A stretch of 64,000 bases of DNA from JAJFIE01 sp964344255. Its GTDB lineage: Bacteria; Pseudomonadota; Alphaproteobacteria; Rhodospirillales; Casp-alpha2. Below the pieces are notes generated by a model, which saw only the letters and a program-made list of their open reading frames with translations, did no database searches and was not told the DNA's origin. The position numbers and the translations under genes are program-made. Location: positions 558,001 through 622,000 of the forward strand of contig CAYFMQ010000001.1 in the NCBI GenBank assembly GCA_964344255.1. Reading direction: 5' to 3'. The number at the start of each line of letters is the position of its first letter. The stretch's first letter is position 1. Positions 27,303 through 34,770 of this stretch are shown one piece after another.

Positions 27303-29393
27303 TTACGGAGTCAGCTTGGGCAGTTCGAACGAATCGGCCAGTTCCGTCAGCTCGCGGCGGAACGGAATCTCTTCGGCCGCCTCACCCAGTTCCCGCGCGA
27401 ATCGGTGGCCTTCATAGACCGCGGCGGCGATGGTCGCCGGACCGTGGCAATCGCCGATCCGCCGCAAGGTCTCGATCCCGGCCTCGCTCAATCTGCCGGG
27501 ATCGTCCGCCAGTTCCTGGTAAAGCGCGTCATCGGGCACGCGCGAGGTGACCATGACGACGGAAATGGCGTCGACGGTTTTCTCGCGCCCCGTATAGGCG
27601 CAGCCCAGCGTGACGCCCTCTGTGGTGATTTCCTTCAGCTGGTGCAGGGGAACGATGTCAACGTCCAGTTCGATCAAGCGGGCCTGGATGCGATGCTGTT
27701 CCATGGTGTAGCCGGTCCAGTAGGCGGCGGCCGATTGCGGCGTGGCGTAGATGACCTTGCAGCCGTCGGCTACCAGCCTCTCGGCGACGACGGACGCCAT
27801 GTAGTAATGATCGTCGTCATAGACGAGCACGGGGCCGTCCGGTTTCACGCCCGCCATGATGTCGTCGGGCGTCAGCACGTTGGCGCCGTCGGTTCCGGGA
27901 ATGGGGAACTGGTGGGTGCGGCCATAACCGTCCCGCCGCCATGTGGCGCCGGTGGCGATGGCGACATGGGCGGCGCCGAATTCCAGCACCTGGTCCGCGC
28001 TCAGGCGGCTTGATTTGTAGACCTCGACATTGGCCATCTGGGATATCTGGTAGGCGCGGTAATCCCTGACCCGGCCCCAGGCGTTCAGGCCCGGCAACTG
28101 GCTTTCCTTTGTGACGCGCCCGCCCAGCTCCTCTTCGGCTTCCGCCAGCACGACCGAATAACCGCGCCTGCCGACGGCAAGCGCCGCTTCCAGTCCCGCC
28201 GGTCCGGCGCCGACCACCAGCACGGGACCGTCGTCGGTCTTGGGGGCGATGCTTTCCGGGTGCCAGCCCTTGCGCCATTCCTCGCCCTTGGTCGGGTTCT
28301 GGGTGCAGCGCATGGGCGCTTTCATCATGTCCCACGCAACGCAGATGTTGCAGCCGATGCACTCGCGGATATCCTCGATACGGCCTTCCTCGATCTTCTT
28401 CGGCAGGAACGGATCGGCGATGGAGGGCCGCGCCGCGCCGATCATGTCGACGACGCCCTTTTTCACCAGCGACACCATGCGGTCGGGCGACGTGTAGCGG
28501 CCCACCGTGACCACCGGCTTGGTCGTGACCTTTTTGACGAATTCGATGAAGGGCTCCTGGTGGCCTTCTTCGGAAAACCGGCTGGTGATGGAATCGTTTT
28601 CCCATTCGGCGATGTTGACGTCCCACAGGTCCGGCAGCTCGGCCAGCATTTCGACGATGTCCCGGCCTTCCTTGTCGTGCTCCATGCCCTCGGCGCCGCG
28701 CAGCTCGTCGACGGCGAAGCGCACGATAACCCCCATGGTGTCGCCGACGGCTTCCTTGGCGTCCTCGATCAGTTCGCGGAACAGCCGCACCCGGTTTTCC
28801 AGGCTGCCGCCGTATTCGTCCGTGCGCTTGTTGTAACGCTGCAGCATGAACATGCCGGCGAGCGACAGGTTGTGCGCGGCGTAGCAGCACACGATGTCGA
28901 AGCCCGCCTTTTTGGCGCGCTTGACCGAGTCGAGGTGCCAGCGGCGATAGGCCTTGATGTCGGCCTTGTCCATGGCCCGGGCCTGGACCGGCGCGCCGCT
29001 GTCTGTCACCGGCATGTGCGACGGGAACAAGGGCACCTCGCGGCTATAGAGGTTGGCCGCCCACTTGCCGTTGTGGCAGAGCTCGATGGAAGCCAGCGAG
29101 TCGTGTTCGTGCACCGCGTCGCACATGCGCGCCAGGTAGGGAATGTCCTGGTCCGACCACATGCGCCCTTCTGAGGCGGGCGTGATGTCGCTGCTCGGGT
29201 GGATGTCGATCTGTTCCGTCGAGACGACAGCCCAGCCGCCCTCTGCCTTGACGCCGCGCATGGCCGCCATGGAGGATGGAAACGTCCGGCCCATGCCGTT
29301 GCAATGGGGCGCCTGGTAGAACCGGTTGCGGGCGGTGACCGGCCCGATCTTGACGGGCTCGAACAGAATATCGTAACGGGGATCGCGGGCCAT
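27303..29393 (-). CDS. dimethylamine/trimethylamine dehydrogenase-like iron-sulfur flavoprotein
   Basis: 696-residue three-domain enzyme: old-yellow-enzyme-type FMN barrel (1-350), then FAD/ADP- and NAD-like domains. The Cys of FYQAPHCNG (residue 31; TMADH Cys30 counting without Met) that carries 6-S-cysteinyl FMN is present. The [4Fe-4S] cysteines lie in CIGCNICVAW and RCTQN. Of the TMADH aromatic bowl, both Trp positions are kept (IAEWEND, CVAWDMM), while the Tyr60 position is Gln (VSTEQIDIHP), the substitution described for dimethylamine dehydrogenase. So a secondary amine is the better guess, releasing formaldehyde and a primary amine with electrons to ETF. Related demethylases of N-methylproline or betaines cannot be excluded. 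Confidence 0.82.
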   Translation of the reverse strand: MARDPRYDILFEPVKIGPVTARNRFYQAPHCNGMGRTFPSSMAAMRGVKAEGGWAVVSTEQIDIHPSSDITPASEGRMWSDQDIPYLARMCDAVHEHDSLASIELCHNGKWAANLYSREVPLFPSHMPVTDSGAPVQARAMDKADIKAYRRWHLDSVKRAKKAGFDIVCCYAAHNLSLAGMFMLQRYNKRTDEYGGSLENRVRLFRELIEDAKEAVGDTMGVIVRFAVDELRGAEGMEHDKEGRDIVEMLAELPDLWDVNIAEWENDSITSRFSEEGHQEPFIEFVKKVTTKPVVTVGRYTSPDRMVSLVKKGVVDMIGAARPSIADPFLPKKIEEGRIEDIRECIGCNICVAWDMMKAPMRCTQNPTKGEEWRKGWHPESIAPKTDDGPVLVVGAGPAGLEAALAVGRRGYSVVLAEAEEELGGRVTKESQLPGLNAWGRVRDYRAYQISQMANVEVYKSSRLSADQVLEFGAAHVAIATGATWRRDGYGRTHQFPIPGTDGANVLTPDDIMAGVKPDGPVLVYDDDHYYMASVVAERLVADGCKVIYATPQSAAAYWTGYTMEQHRIQARLIELDVDIVPLHQLKEITTEGVTLGCAYTGREKTVDAISVVMVTSRVPDDALYQELADDPGRLSEAGIETLRRIGDCHGPATIAAAVYEGHRFARELGEAAEEIPFRRELTELADSFELPKLTP

Positions 29394-29441
29394 GAGAGCT
29401 TCCCTTTTTTATGGCTTCGTTGTCACAAGGCCGCGATTATC

Positions 29442-29458
29442 CCGGTACCGGACCGGTA
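29442..29458. promoter_or_regulatory. nested palindrome in a divergent intergenic region
   Basis: CCGGTACCGG (29442-29451) overlaps TACCGGACCGGTA (29446-29458); both are perfect palindromes. It lies about 50 bases upstream of the amine dehydrogenase start and 190 bases before the divergent HExxH gene, a suitable place for a repressor or activator site. No known regulator consensus was recognised. Confidence 0.45.
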
Positions 29459-29646
29459 TATCCATGTCTTTTTTATGACGAACGGCAAAGACACGCCAAA
29501 TAAACTTGCCCCTCCTCAAAGAGTCTTCGTGGTCAGACAGACACGAACCAAAGAACTAAGTTGCCTTTCCTGATGGATGAATATGGTGATATTACGGCGG
29601 ACCAGATACATTCTGGGAGCATTTAAACCTTGGACGCTTATCGGCA

Positions 29647-30249
29647 ATGATTTTGACACGGTTTTTTATAATCCCGGCCCTCCCTTTCGCGGTCATGATC
29701 ATGACCTTGACCTTTCCCGGCGCCGTGACGGCACAGGACGATCAGGGCACGCCGCAATACGCCGTCGTCGCCCCGCCGTCCTGCGCCAACAACAAGGGGG
29801 AAACGGTCCGTTTCGCTGAGCGCAGCGGCGGCCGCGCCGACGTGGCGATGGGCATGGCCGTCCGGGAGCAGGACGGCGAGCCGGTGGTTTACCGGTTGAA
29901 CTTCGCCGCCACACCGCCGGATTTCCAGCGTTTCATCGACCGGCACGAATGCGCGCATCACCAGACCGGCGACGTCGACCGGCCCCACCCGCCGCAACAC
30001 AGCCCCGAGCATATGATGAATGAAAGCATCAGCGACTGCGTCGCCATCCTCCGGCTGCGCGACGAGGACGGCTATGACCGTGCGGGCTTCGACAGGGTCG
30101 CCGCCGCCATGCGCCACGACATGGCGAAAATCGGGTTTCCCGAGATCAGCATTTCAAGCCGGATCAGCAATATCGAGAACTGCTTTAACGAGTACGGAGC
30201 GCCGCAGGACTTCGTGCGGGAAATCCTGGATCACAGAGGCCTGCTCTAG
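29647..30249 (+). CDS. small secreted HExxH protein, putative zinc metallopeptidase
   Basis: 200 residues with an N-terminal signal (FFIIPALPFAVMIMTLTFPG, cleavage near VTAQ). A zinc-protease motif HECAH is in RHECAHHQTGD (about residue 100), and a downstream ESISDC could supply the third ligand Glu and the Asp seen in gluzincins (HExxH...ExxxD). Two further Cys pairs may form disulfides. I do not recognise a specific family. The stop codon TAG overlaps the convergent sulfotransferase stop (CTAG). Confidence 0.65.
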   Translation: MILTRFFIIPALPFAVMIMTLTFPGAVTAQDDQGTPQYAVVAPPSCANNKGETVRFAERSGGRADVAMGMAVREQDGEPVVYRLNFAATPPDFQRFIDRHECAHHQTGDVDRPHPPQHSPEHMMNESISDCVAILRLRDEDGYDRAGFDRVAAAMRHDMAKIGFPEISISSRISNIENCFNEYGAPQDFVREILDHRGLL

Positions 30250-31034
30250 AGCAGGCCGCGCCGTTCCTTTTGGAAACGAGCCGTCCAGTCCCGGCTCTCC
30301 TGATCCGACAGCTTCGCTGTTCGGGGCTTGACGGTTTCCGCAACGGCGGGATTAAGGCCGAGCGCGGACAGGATGCGCGCCAGCACGGCCTGCGGATCGG
30401 ACGACAGCGCTTCATAGGTGATGCGCAACGGCTCGATACCCTCGCGGGCGAACCAGCTTGCCCACGCTGCGTCCTGCTCTTCATACGCCGCCACCTGTCC
30501 GGCAAGCGCATCGGCGTCATAGGCCGGCGCTTCGGCCGGCTTGAGGCGCTCGCGTTCGCTTCCGTCTGCATTGACATGCCACAAGCCGGACTGCTCCGCC
30601 TTCAGGCGCGAGACGGCCTGGGCGACCTTGTCTTCGCGGGTGAGATGCACGTAAAGCGGGGGCCCGAACGCCGCCTCGAAACGGGCGCCGTCACTCGGCA
30701 GGCCGGGATAGAACGCATCGAGCCTCGCCAGCAAATCGCCGGCGCTCTCCCGCATCAGGCGCATGCCGAAAACCCCGGTTTCGCCATCGGGCCCGCCATC
30801 AGTCCCACCGGCGCCCTCTTTTAGGACAGCCGCCAGATAGGCGCGGTCAAAATCCAGTTCGCTGTCCCAGTCCGTCATCGGCACGTTGAGATAATCCGTC
30901 CACCAGGGAATGGACTGGCGGCGGAAGAACGAGTCGGGCCGGCCGGCAACCCCGGTGTCCGCCAGCAGATCGCACAACAGGGTGGTGCCGCTCCTGGGCG
31001 TTGCGCAAATGATGTATGATTTTTTGTGAGCCAT
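30246..31034 (-). CDS. Stf0-type sulfotransferase
   Basis: 262-residue PAPS-dependent sulfotransferase of the Stf0 family (mycobacterial trehalose sulfotransferase and relatives). The 5'-phosphosulfate loop is seen as ICATPRSGTTLLCDLL at the N-terminus. Other family features are GMRLMRES and YVHLTREDKVAQAVSRLKA, followed by a late ISYE-like RITYEALSSDP. ATG at 31034 is used; a GTG at 31055 is a possible alternative start, and neither has a strong RBS. It lies 10 bases after the GAF-PAS kinase gene, so it may be co-transcribed. The acceptor may be a glycolipid or glycan, and the nearby glycosyltransferase is suggestive only. Confidence 0.82.
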   Translation of the reverse strand: MAHKKSYIICATPRSGTTLLCDLLADTGVAGRPDSFFRRQSIPWWTDYLNVPMTDWDSELDFDRAYLAAVLKEGAGGTDGGPDGETGVFGMRLMRESAGDLLARLDAFYPGLPSDGARFEAAFGPPLYVHLTREDKVAQAVSRLKAEQSGLWHVNADGSERERLKPAEAPAYDADALAGQVAAYEEQDAAWASWFAREGIEPLRITYEALSSDPQAVLARILSALGLNPAVAETVKPRTAKLSDQESRDWTARFQKERRGLL

Positions 31035-31044
31035 GACAGGTAAA

Positions 31045-32823
31045 TTAGAGCACACGCTCTTTGGGGAAGGTTATCGTAACCGACGTTCCCTGTCCTTTCT
31101 TGCTCTCGACATCCAGCGTCCCGTCGTGAAGTTCCATCAACCCCTTCGACAACGGCAATCCCAGTCCGGTGCCTTCGTGCTTTTTGCCAAGGCCCCTGTC
31201 AACTTGCCCGAAGGGGCTCAGGGCGACGCTCATACCGTCTTCGTCCATGCCGATGCCGGTATCTGCAACGGTTAGGGAAAGTGCGCCGTCTTCAGTCAGT
31301 TCCGCATGCAGGGAGACTTCACCTTCTTTAGGCGTAAACTTGACCGCGTTGCTGAGCAGGTTAATCAGGACCTGCCGCAAACGCCGGCCGTCGGCATGGA
31401 TCATCGGCGTATCCTGATCAATTGAGGAAATGACGCGGACCTGCCCGGCTTCCGCTCTTGTCTTGATAAGGCGAATGGACGAATCAACCACATCGGCAAG
31501 CTTGATGTTTTCTTCCTGCAGGTCCATCGCTCCCACTTCAATGGCGGAAACATCGAGAATATCGTTGATGAGATCCAACAGGTGCTGGCCGGATTGCTGT
31601 ATATCGAGGAGGTATTCCTTGTTCTTGTCGCTACCGACGGGCCCGAAAAATTCGGCCAGCAACACACTGGAGAAACCGAGGATCGCATTCAGCGGCGTAC
31701 GCAGTTCATGGCTCATGTTCGCCATGAAGTTCGACTTGGCCCTGTTGGCGACTTCGGCCTCGTTCTTGCTTTCGATAAGCTCACGTGTCCTGTTCTCGAC
31801 CTGCAGCTCCAGGTTATCGTGGGCCATGCGCAGGGCGTGCTCCGATTTTTTGAGGTCCGTGATATCGGTTGTCAGGCTGCATATGCCGACGATGACGCCG
31901 TCTTCGTCCTGCAGGGGAAACTTCTCGCTCAACGAATAACGCGTTCCGTCATCGGTCTCCTCGACGACCTCCTGGTGTATTGGCTGGCCTGTTTCCACCA
32001 CCTTGCGATCGGCGGCCATATAGACATCCGCGATATGGGGGGGCAGGAAGTCCGCCGTGGTCGCGCCGATGAAACGGTCCTTATCGACCCCCAGGATTTC
32101 GGGCACGTTGTCGCTGATGGCGATGATTCGTCCCTCGGTATCCTTGAGGACGATTTCCACCGGCGCGTTCTTGAAGATCGACTGCAGCCAGGCATCCCTG
32201 GTCCGCACCATCTTTTCCGCCTCGTCCGTGAACTTGCTTTGCTCGATAAGCTTCAGCTTGGCGCTCGCCAACGCCGATACGGTCGACAAAATATCCATAT
32301 GGAATTCGGTGAACTGCGCCGCCCTCGGGTCTTCGCAATCGATGACGCCGACGACCCTGTCATCGATCATCAGCGGCACGCATATTTCCGATCGCGCCGG
32401 AACGACATCCGGGATGTAGCGGTCATCCTTCGCAAGGTCGTGAATGATCAGCGGCTGTTTCGTTTTTGCGACATGGCCGGTTATTCCTTCGCCAACGGGA
32501 ATTTCCAGGATGTTGACGATCTCGTTCAGCTCGGGGTTTTTATGGTCTCCGATTGCCGCATGCTGACGCAGGATCTGTTTCTCTTCATCGAGGTAGTAGA
32601 CGATACAGTCGGCAAAACCCATTTTCCCGACAACCTCGCGCGCCAGGTACCAGGCAAGCTCCTCCTTTGACGGGATTGAAATGAGTTCGACGGCGAAATG
32701 GTTGATAACCTTCAGGACATCGCTGACATGAACTATTTCGGCGAGCAGGCTTTCCTGCCCCTCAAGGGACAGGTCACGCCAGCCGGCGATATCGTTGTTC
32801 ATATTCTTTATGTCGTTGGCCAT
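31045..32823 (-). CDS. GAF-PAS sensor histidine kinase
   Basis: 592-residue cytoplasmic kinase without transmembrane segments. A GAF domain (about 40-205), a PAS domain (about 210-330) with RYSLSEKFPLQDEDG, a coiled coil, then HisKA with the phospho-acceptor in NMSHELRTPLNAILGF, and HATPase_c with N box NLLSNAVKF, G1 DTGIGM and G2 GTGLGLPLS. No receiver domain, and no response-regulator gene is present in the window. It lies between a Crp/Fnr regulator and a sulfotransferase on the same strand. The GAF or PAS ligand is not evident; a redox or NO cue would fit the location, but that is inference. Confidence 0.9.
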   Translation of the reverse strand: MANDIKNMNNDIAGWRDLSLEGQESLLAEIVHVSDVLKVINHFAVELISIPSKEELAWYLAREVVGKMGFADCIVYYLDEEKQILRQHAAIGDHKNPELNEIVNILEIPVGEGITGHVAKTKQPLIIHDLAKDDRYIPDVVPARSEICVPLMIDDRVVGVIDCEDPRAAQFTEFHMDILSTVSALASAKLKLIEQSKFTDEAEKMVRTRDAWLQSIFKNAPVEIVLKDTEGRIIAISDNVPEILGVDKDRFIGATTADFLPPHIADVYMAADRKVVETGQPIHQEVVEETDDGTRYSLSEKFPLQDEDGVIVGICSLTTDITDLKKSEHALRMAHDNLELQVENRTRELIESKNEAEVANRAKSNFMANMSHELRTPLNAILGFSSVLLAEFFGPVGSDKNKEYLLDIQQSGQHLLDLINDILDVSAIEVGAMDLQEENIKLADVVDSSIRLIKTRAEAGQVRVISSIDQDTPMIHADGRRLRQVLINLLSNAVKFTPKEGEVSLHAELTEDGALSLTVADTGIGMDEDGMSVALSPFGQVDRGLGKKHEGTGLGLPLSKGLMELHDGTLDVESKKGQGTSVTITFPKERVL

Positions 32824-33042
32824 TATCCGCCGTTCCTAAGATGAATATGGGCATGCAAGCATGCCGTGTCCATGAGCGTACCCTGATACCCTAGAAAGAT
32901 GACATCAGGATTACCTTGTTTTCAAAACACAGACTTATGCAGTTTGGGCCTGGTTTCAATATCCGCTTGCGGCTAGGAAATGACTGATATTCCCCGTCAG
33001 GGAACGATCCGGACTGTCGTTCAGCAAATCACCCGCCCAGCC

Positions 33043-33735
33043 TCACGCCGGATCGACGGCTTCGCCCTCGCTGTAACGTTCCAGGTGCTCGACGTCGGAA
33101 ATGAGCACCCGGTCGCGTTCGGTCACGACGCCGTATTTCTTCAGCCTTGCCAGGATGCGTGACAGGCTTTCCGGCTGGATGCCGAGGCGGGCTGAAATTA
33201 CGGACTTGTCGTAGGGCAGCGCCACTTCCGCCTTACCTTCGTGGCTCTTGCACAGCCGCACCAGGAACTGGCACACCCGCTGGGTCGCCGTCCGAGTCTT
33301 CAGGCTTTCGATTTCACCCACCAGGTGATGCATGCGTTGCGACAGCGACGACAGCATGGTCAGCCCGATTTCCGGGTTTTCCTTCAGGTAATTGACGAAA
33401 TTGGCGGACCGGATCGGCAGCACGCGCGCCGACTCGATCACCTCGGCGTTGGCCGGATAATTGCCGCTGACGAAGGCCATGGCCTCGGCGATGGTTTCCC
33501 CGCGGGTGAAGATGCCGATGATGGCTTCGCTGCCGTCCATGGATTCACGGTAGACCTTCACCCAGCCGCCCATGACGAAGTAGAAATAATCCACCGGTTC
33601 TTCCCGGGTGAACAGCACATACCCCTTGGGGTAGTCCTTGACCGTCGCCCCGCCCAGAATGGCCCTTGAGTCCTGTTCGGAAAGTTTTCCGAACAGGGGG
33701 TGCCTGCGAATCAGGTTAAAATCATCGGTATCCAA
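33043..33735 (-). CDS. Crp/Fnr-family regulator, DNR/NNR-like
   Basis: 230-residue regulator with an N-terminal cyclic-nucleotide-like beta barrel (PKGYVLFTREEPVDYFYFVMG) and a C-terminal winged helix (VISARLGIQPESLSRILARL). The recognition helix carries the E-x2-SR pattern that reads TTGA half-sites. The N-terminal cysteine cluster that holds the FNR iron-sulfur cluster is absent (first Cys only in the HTH region), so it is not an O2-sensing FNR proper. It lies 94 bases downstream of the heme-copper operon. It is the best candidate for binding the four FNR/NNR boxes of this window, probably as a heme/NO-responsive DNR/NNR-type protein. Confidence 0.87.
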   Translation of the reverse strand: MDTDDFNLIRRHPLFGKLSEQDSRAILGGATVKDYPKGYVLFTREEPVDYFYFVMGGWVKVYRESMDGSEAIIGIFTRGETIAEAMAFVSGNYPANAEVIESARVLPIRSANFVNYLKENPEIGLTMLSSLSQRMHHLVGEIESLKTRTATQRVCQFLVRLCKSHEGKAEVALPYDKSVISARLGIQPESLSRILARLKKYGVVTERDRVLISDVEHLERYSEGEAVDPA

Positions 33736-33829
33736 AGGTCCTACCCCTCATAACCGGCTATGTTCACAAGAATAGCGGATAAGTTTCCAAAGCGCGATGA
33801 CGGAATTTCGTTCCCTAATCATTCATTCA

Positions 33830-34240
33830 TCAGTCCAGCAGGGAACTGTGGAGCTTTGAATCCATGGTCGAGAAGTGGGAGACGAACCAGTCGGTAAGGT
33901 GTTTCACGAAATCCGCCCGGCGATTCTCGTAGTCGCCTTCTTCATAGGCGTCCATGATGTCGCGAATTTCGTCGAGCAGGCGTTCGTGGTCTTCCTTGTG
34001 GGGAACGAAATCGGCGTATTTCGCACCCCGCATGATGGTTTCTTCCAGCGCGAAGTGGGCGGATATCCTGGCGTTTACCTCACCCAGGGCTTCGACGACC
34101 GCATCATGATCGCGGTTTTCATCAAGCATGACGATCACGTCGTTCAGCAACTGCACCAGCTCCTTGTGCTCGTGGTCGACGGAGCCGATACCGGTTGAGA
34201 ACTCGTCCCGCCATGCGATTGCCGATTGTTCAGACATCAA
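33830..34240 (-). CDS. bacteriohemerythrin
   Basis: 136-residue single-domain hemerythrin with a non-heme diiron site that binds O2 and can bind NO. Ligand motifs in order: DHEHKELVQLL (two His/Glu positions), HFALEETIM, HKEDHERLL and HFSTMDSKL. The start is at a tandem ATG (34240). It is the last gene of the heme-copper operon, 14 bases after the 171-residue gene, which supports a role in O2 or NO handling for that complex. Confidence 0.93.
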   Translation of the reverse strand: MMSEQSAIAWRDEFSTGIGSVDHEHKELVQLLNDVIVMLDENRDHDAVVEALGEVNARISAHFALEETIMRGAKYADFVPHKEDHERLLDEIRDIMDAYEEGDYENRRADFVKHLTDWFVSHFSTMDSKLHSSLLD

Positions 34241-34254
34241 GCACCTGCCGCCTT

Positions 34255-34770
34255 CTATTGAAACATAAATCCGTCGCCACCGGCATGGAAATCGATCGCC
34301 AGGCTCTGGCCCGGCGTCAGCGTCACCCTGCGCGTGGTTTCATAATCAAAGCCTTCGTCGCGGACGGTATCGCGCAGCGCGAGCTCGATGGTGTGATCGC
34401 CGGGCGGCACCACGATCCGTTCGTAGATCTTGGACGGGCCGTCGCCGTGCAGGCCGCTGGGCGGAAGCTCGCGTTCGACCTTCACGTCGCCGTCGATGAC
34501 CAGCCGCACGGTGACCGGCAGCCGTTCGCGCGGGCAGACTTCCGCGCGGCGCATGTTGGCGGCCAGTTCCTGCAGTTCCTCCCGTGTCAGCTTGCGGCAC
34601 TCGCCCTTGGCCTTGGCGCCGTGGGCGAAGCTCAGCTTGATCAGGGCCTGGCCTTCCGGCACCCGCAGGTATTCCGGCGAGTTGGCGAAAGTGCCCAGGA
34701 ACAGGGCGAAGCCCGTATAGATGACGGCCTGTCCCAAATACATGAAAATCTGGCGAAGGCTCAGGCTCAT
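34255..34770 (-). CDS. membrane-anchored protein of the heme-copper operon, unknown function
   Basis: 171 residues with one N-terminal hydrophobic helix (FMYLGQAVIYTGFALFLGTFA) and a soluble beta-rich domain. The soluble part has two Cys (GECRKL and AEVCPRE) and a late stretch of strands (TIELALRDTVRDEG, RRVTLTPGQSLAIDF), immunoglobulin-like in look. I do not recognise the family. The ATG at 34770 overlaps the cytochrome b-ferredoxin stop in an ATGA arrangement, so expression is coupled. Its place suggests an assembly or accessory subunit of the fusion protein or of the oxidase-like enzyme. Confidence 0.72.
   Translation of the reverse strand: MSLSLRQIFMYLGQAVIYTGFALFLGTFANSPEYLRVPEGQALIKLSFAHGAKAKGECRKLTREELQELAANMRRAEVCPRERLPVTVRLVIDGDVKVERELPPSGLHGDGPSKIYERIVVPPGDHTIELALRDTVRDEGFDYETTRRVTLTPGQSLAIDFHAGGDGFMFQ

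Noticed and set aside
29499..29516. TTGCC-N4-CTCAA as a possible FNR-type box before the HExxH gene
   Set aside because: Both half-sites are off consensus and no -10 stands at the right distance.
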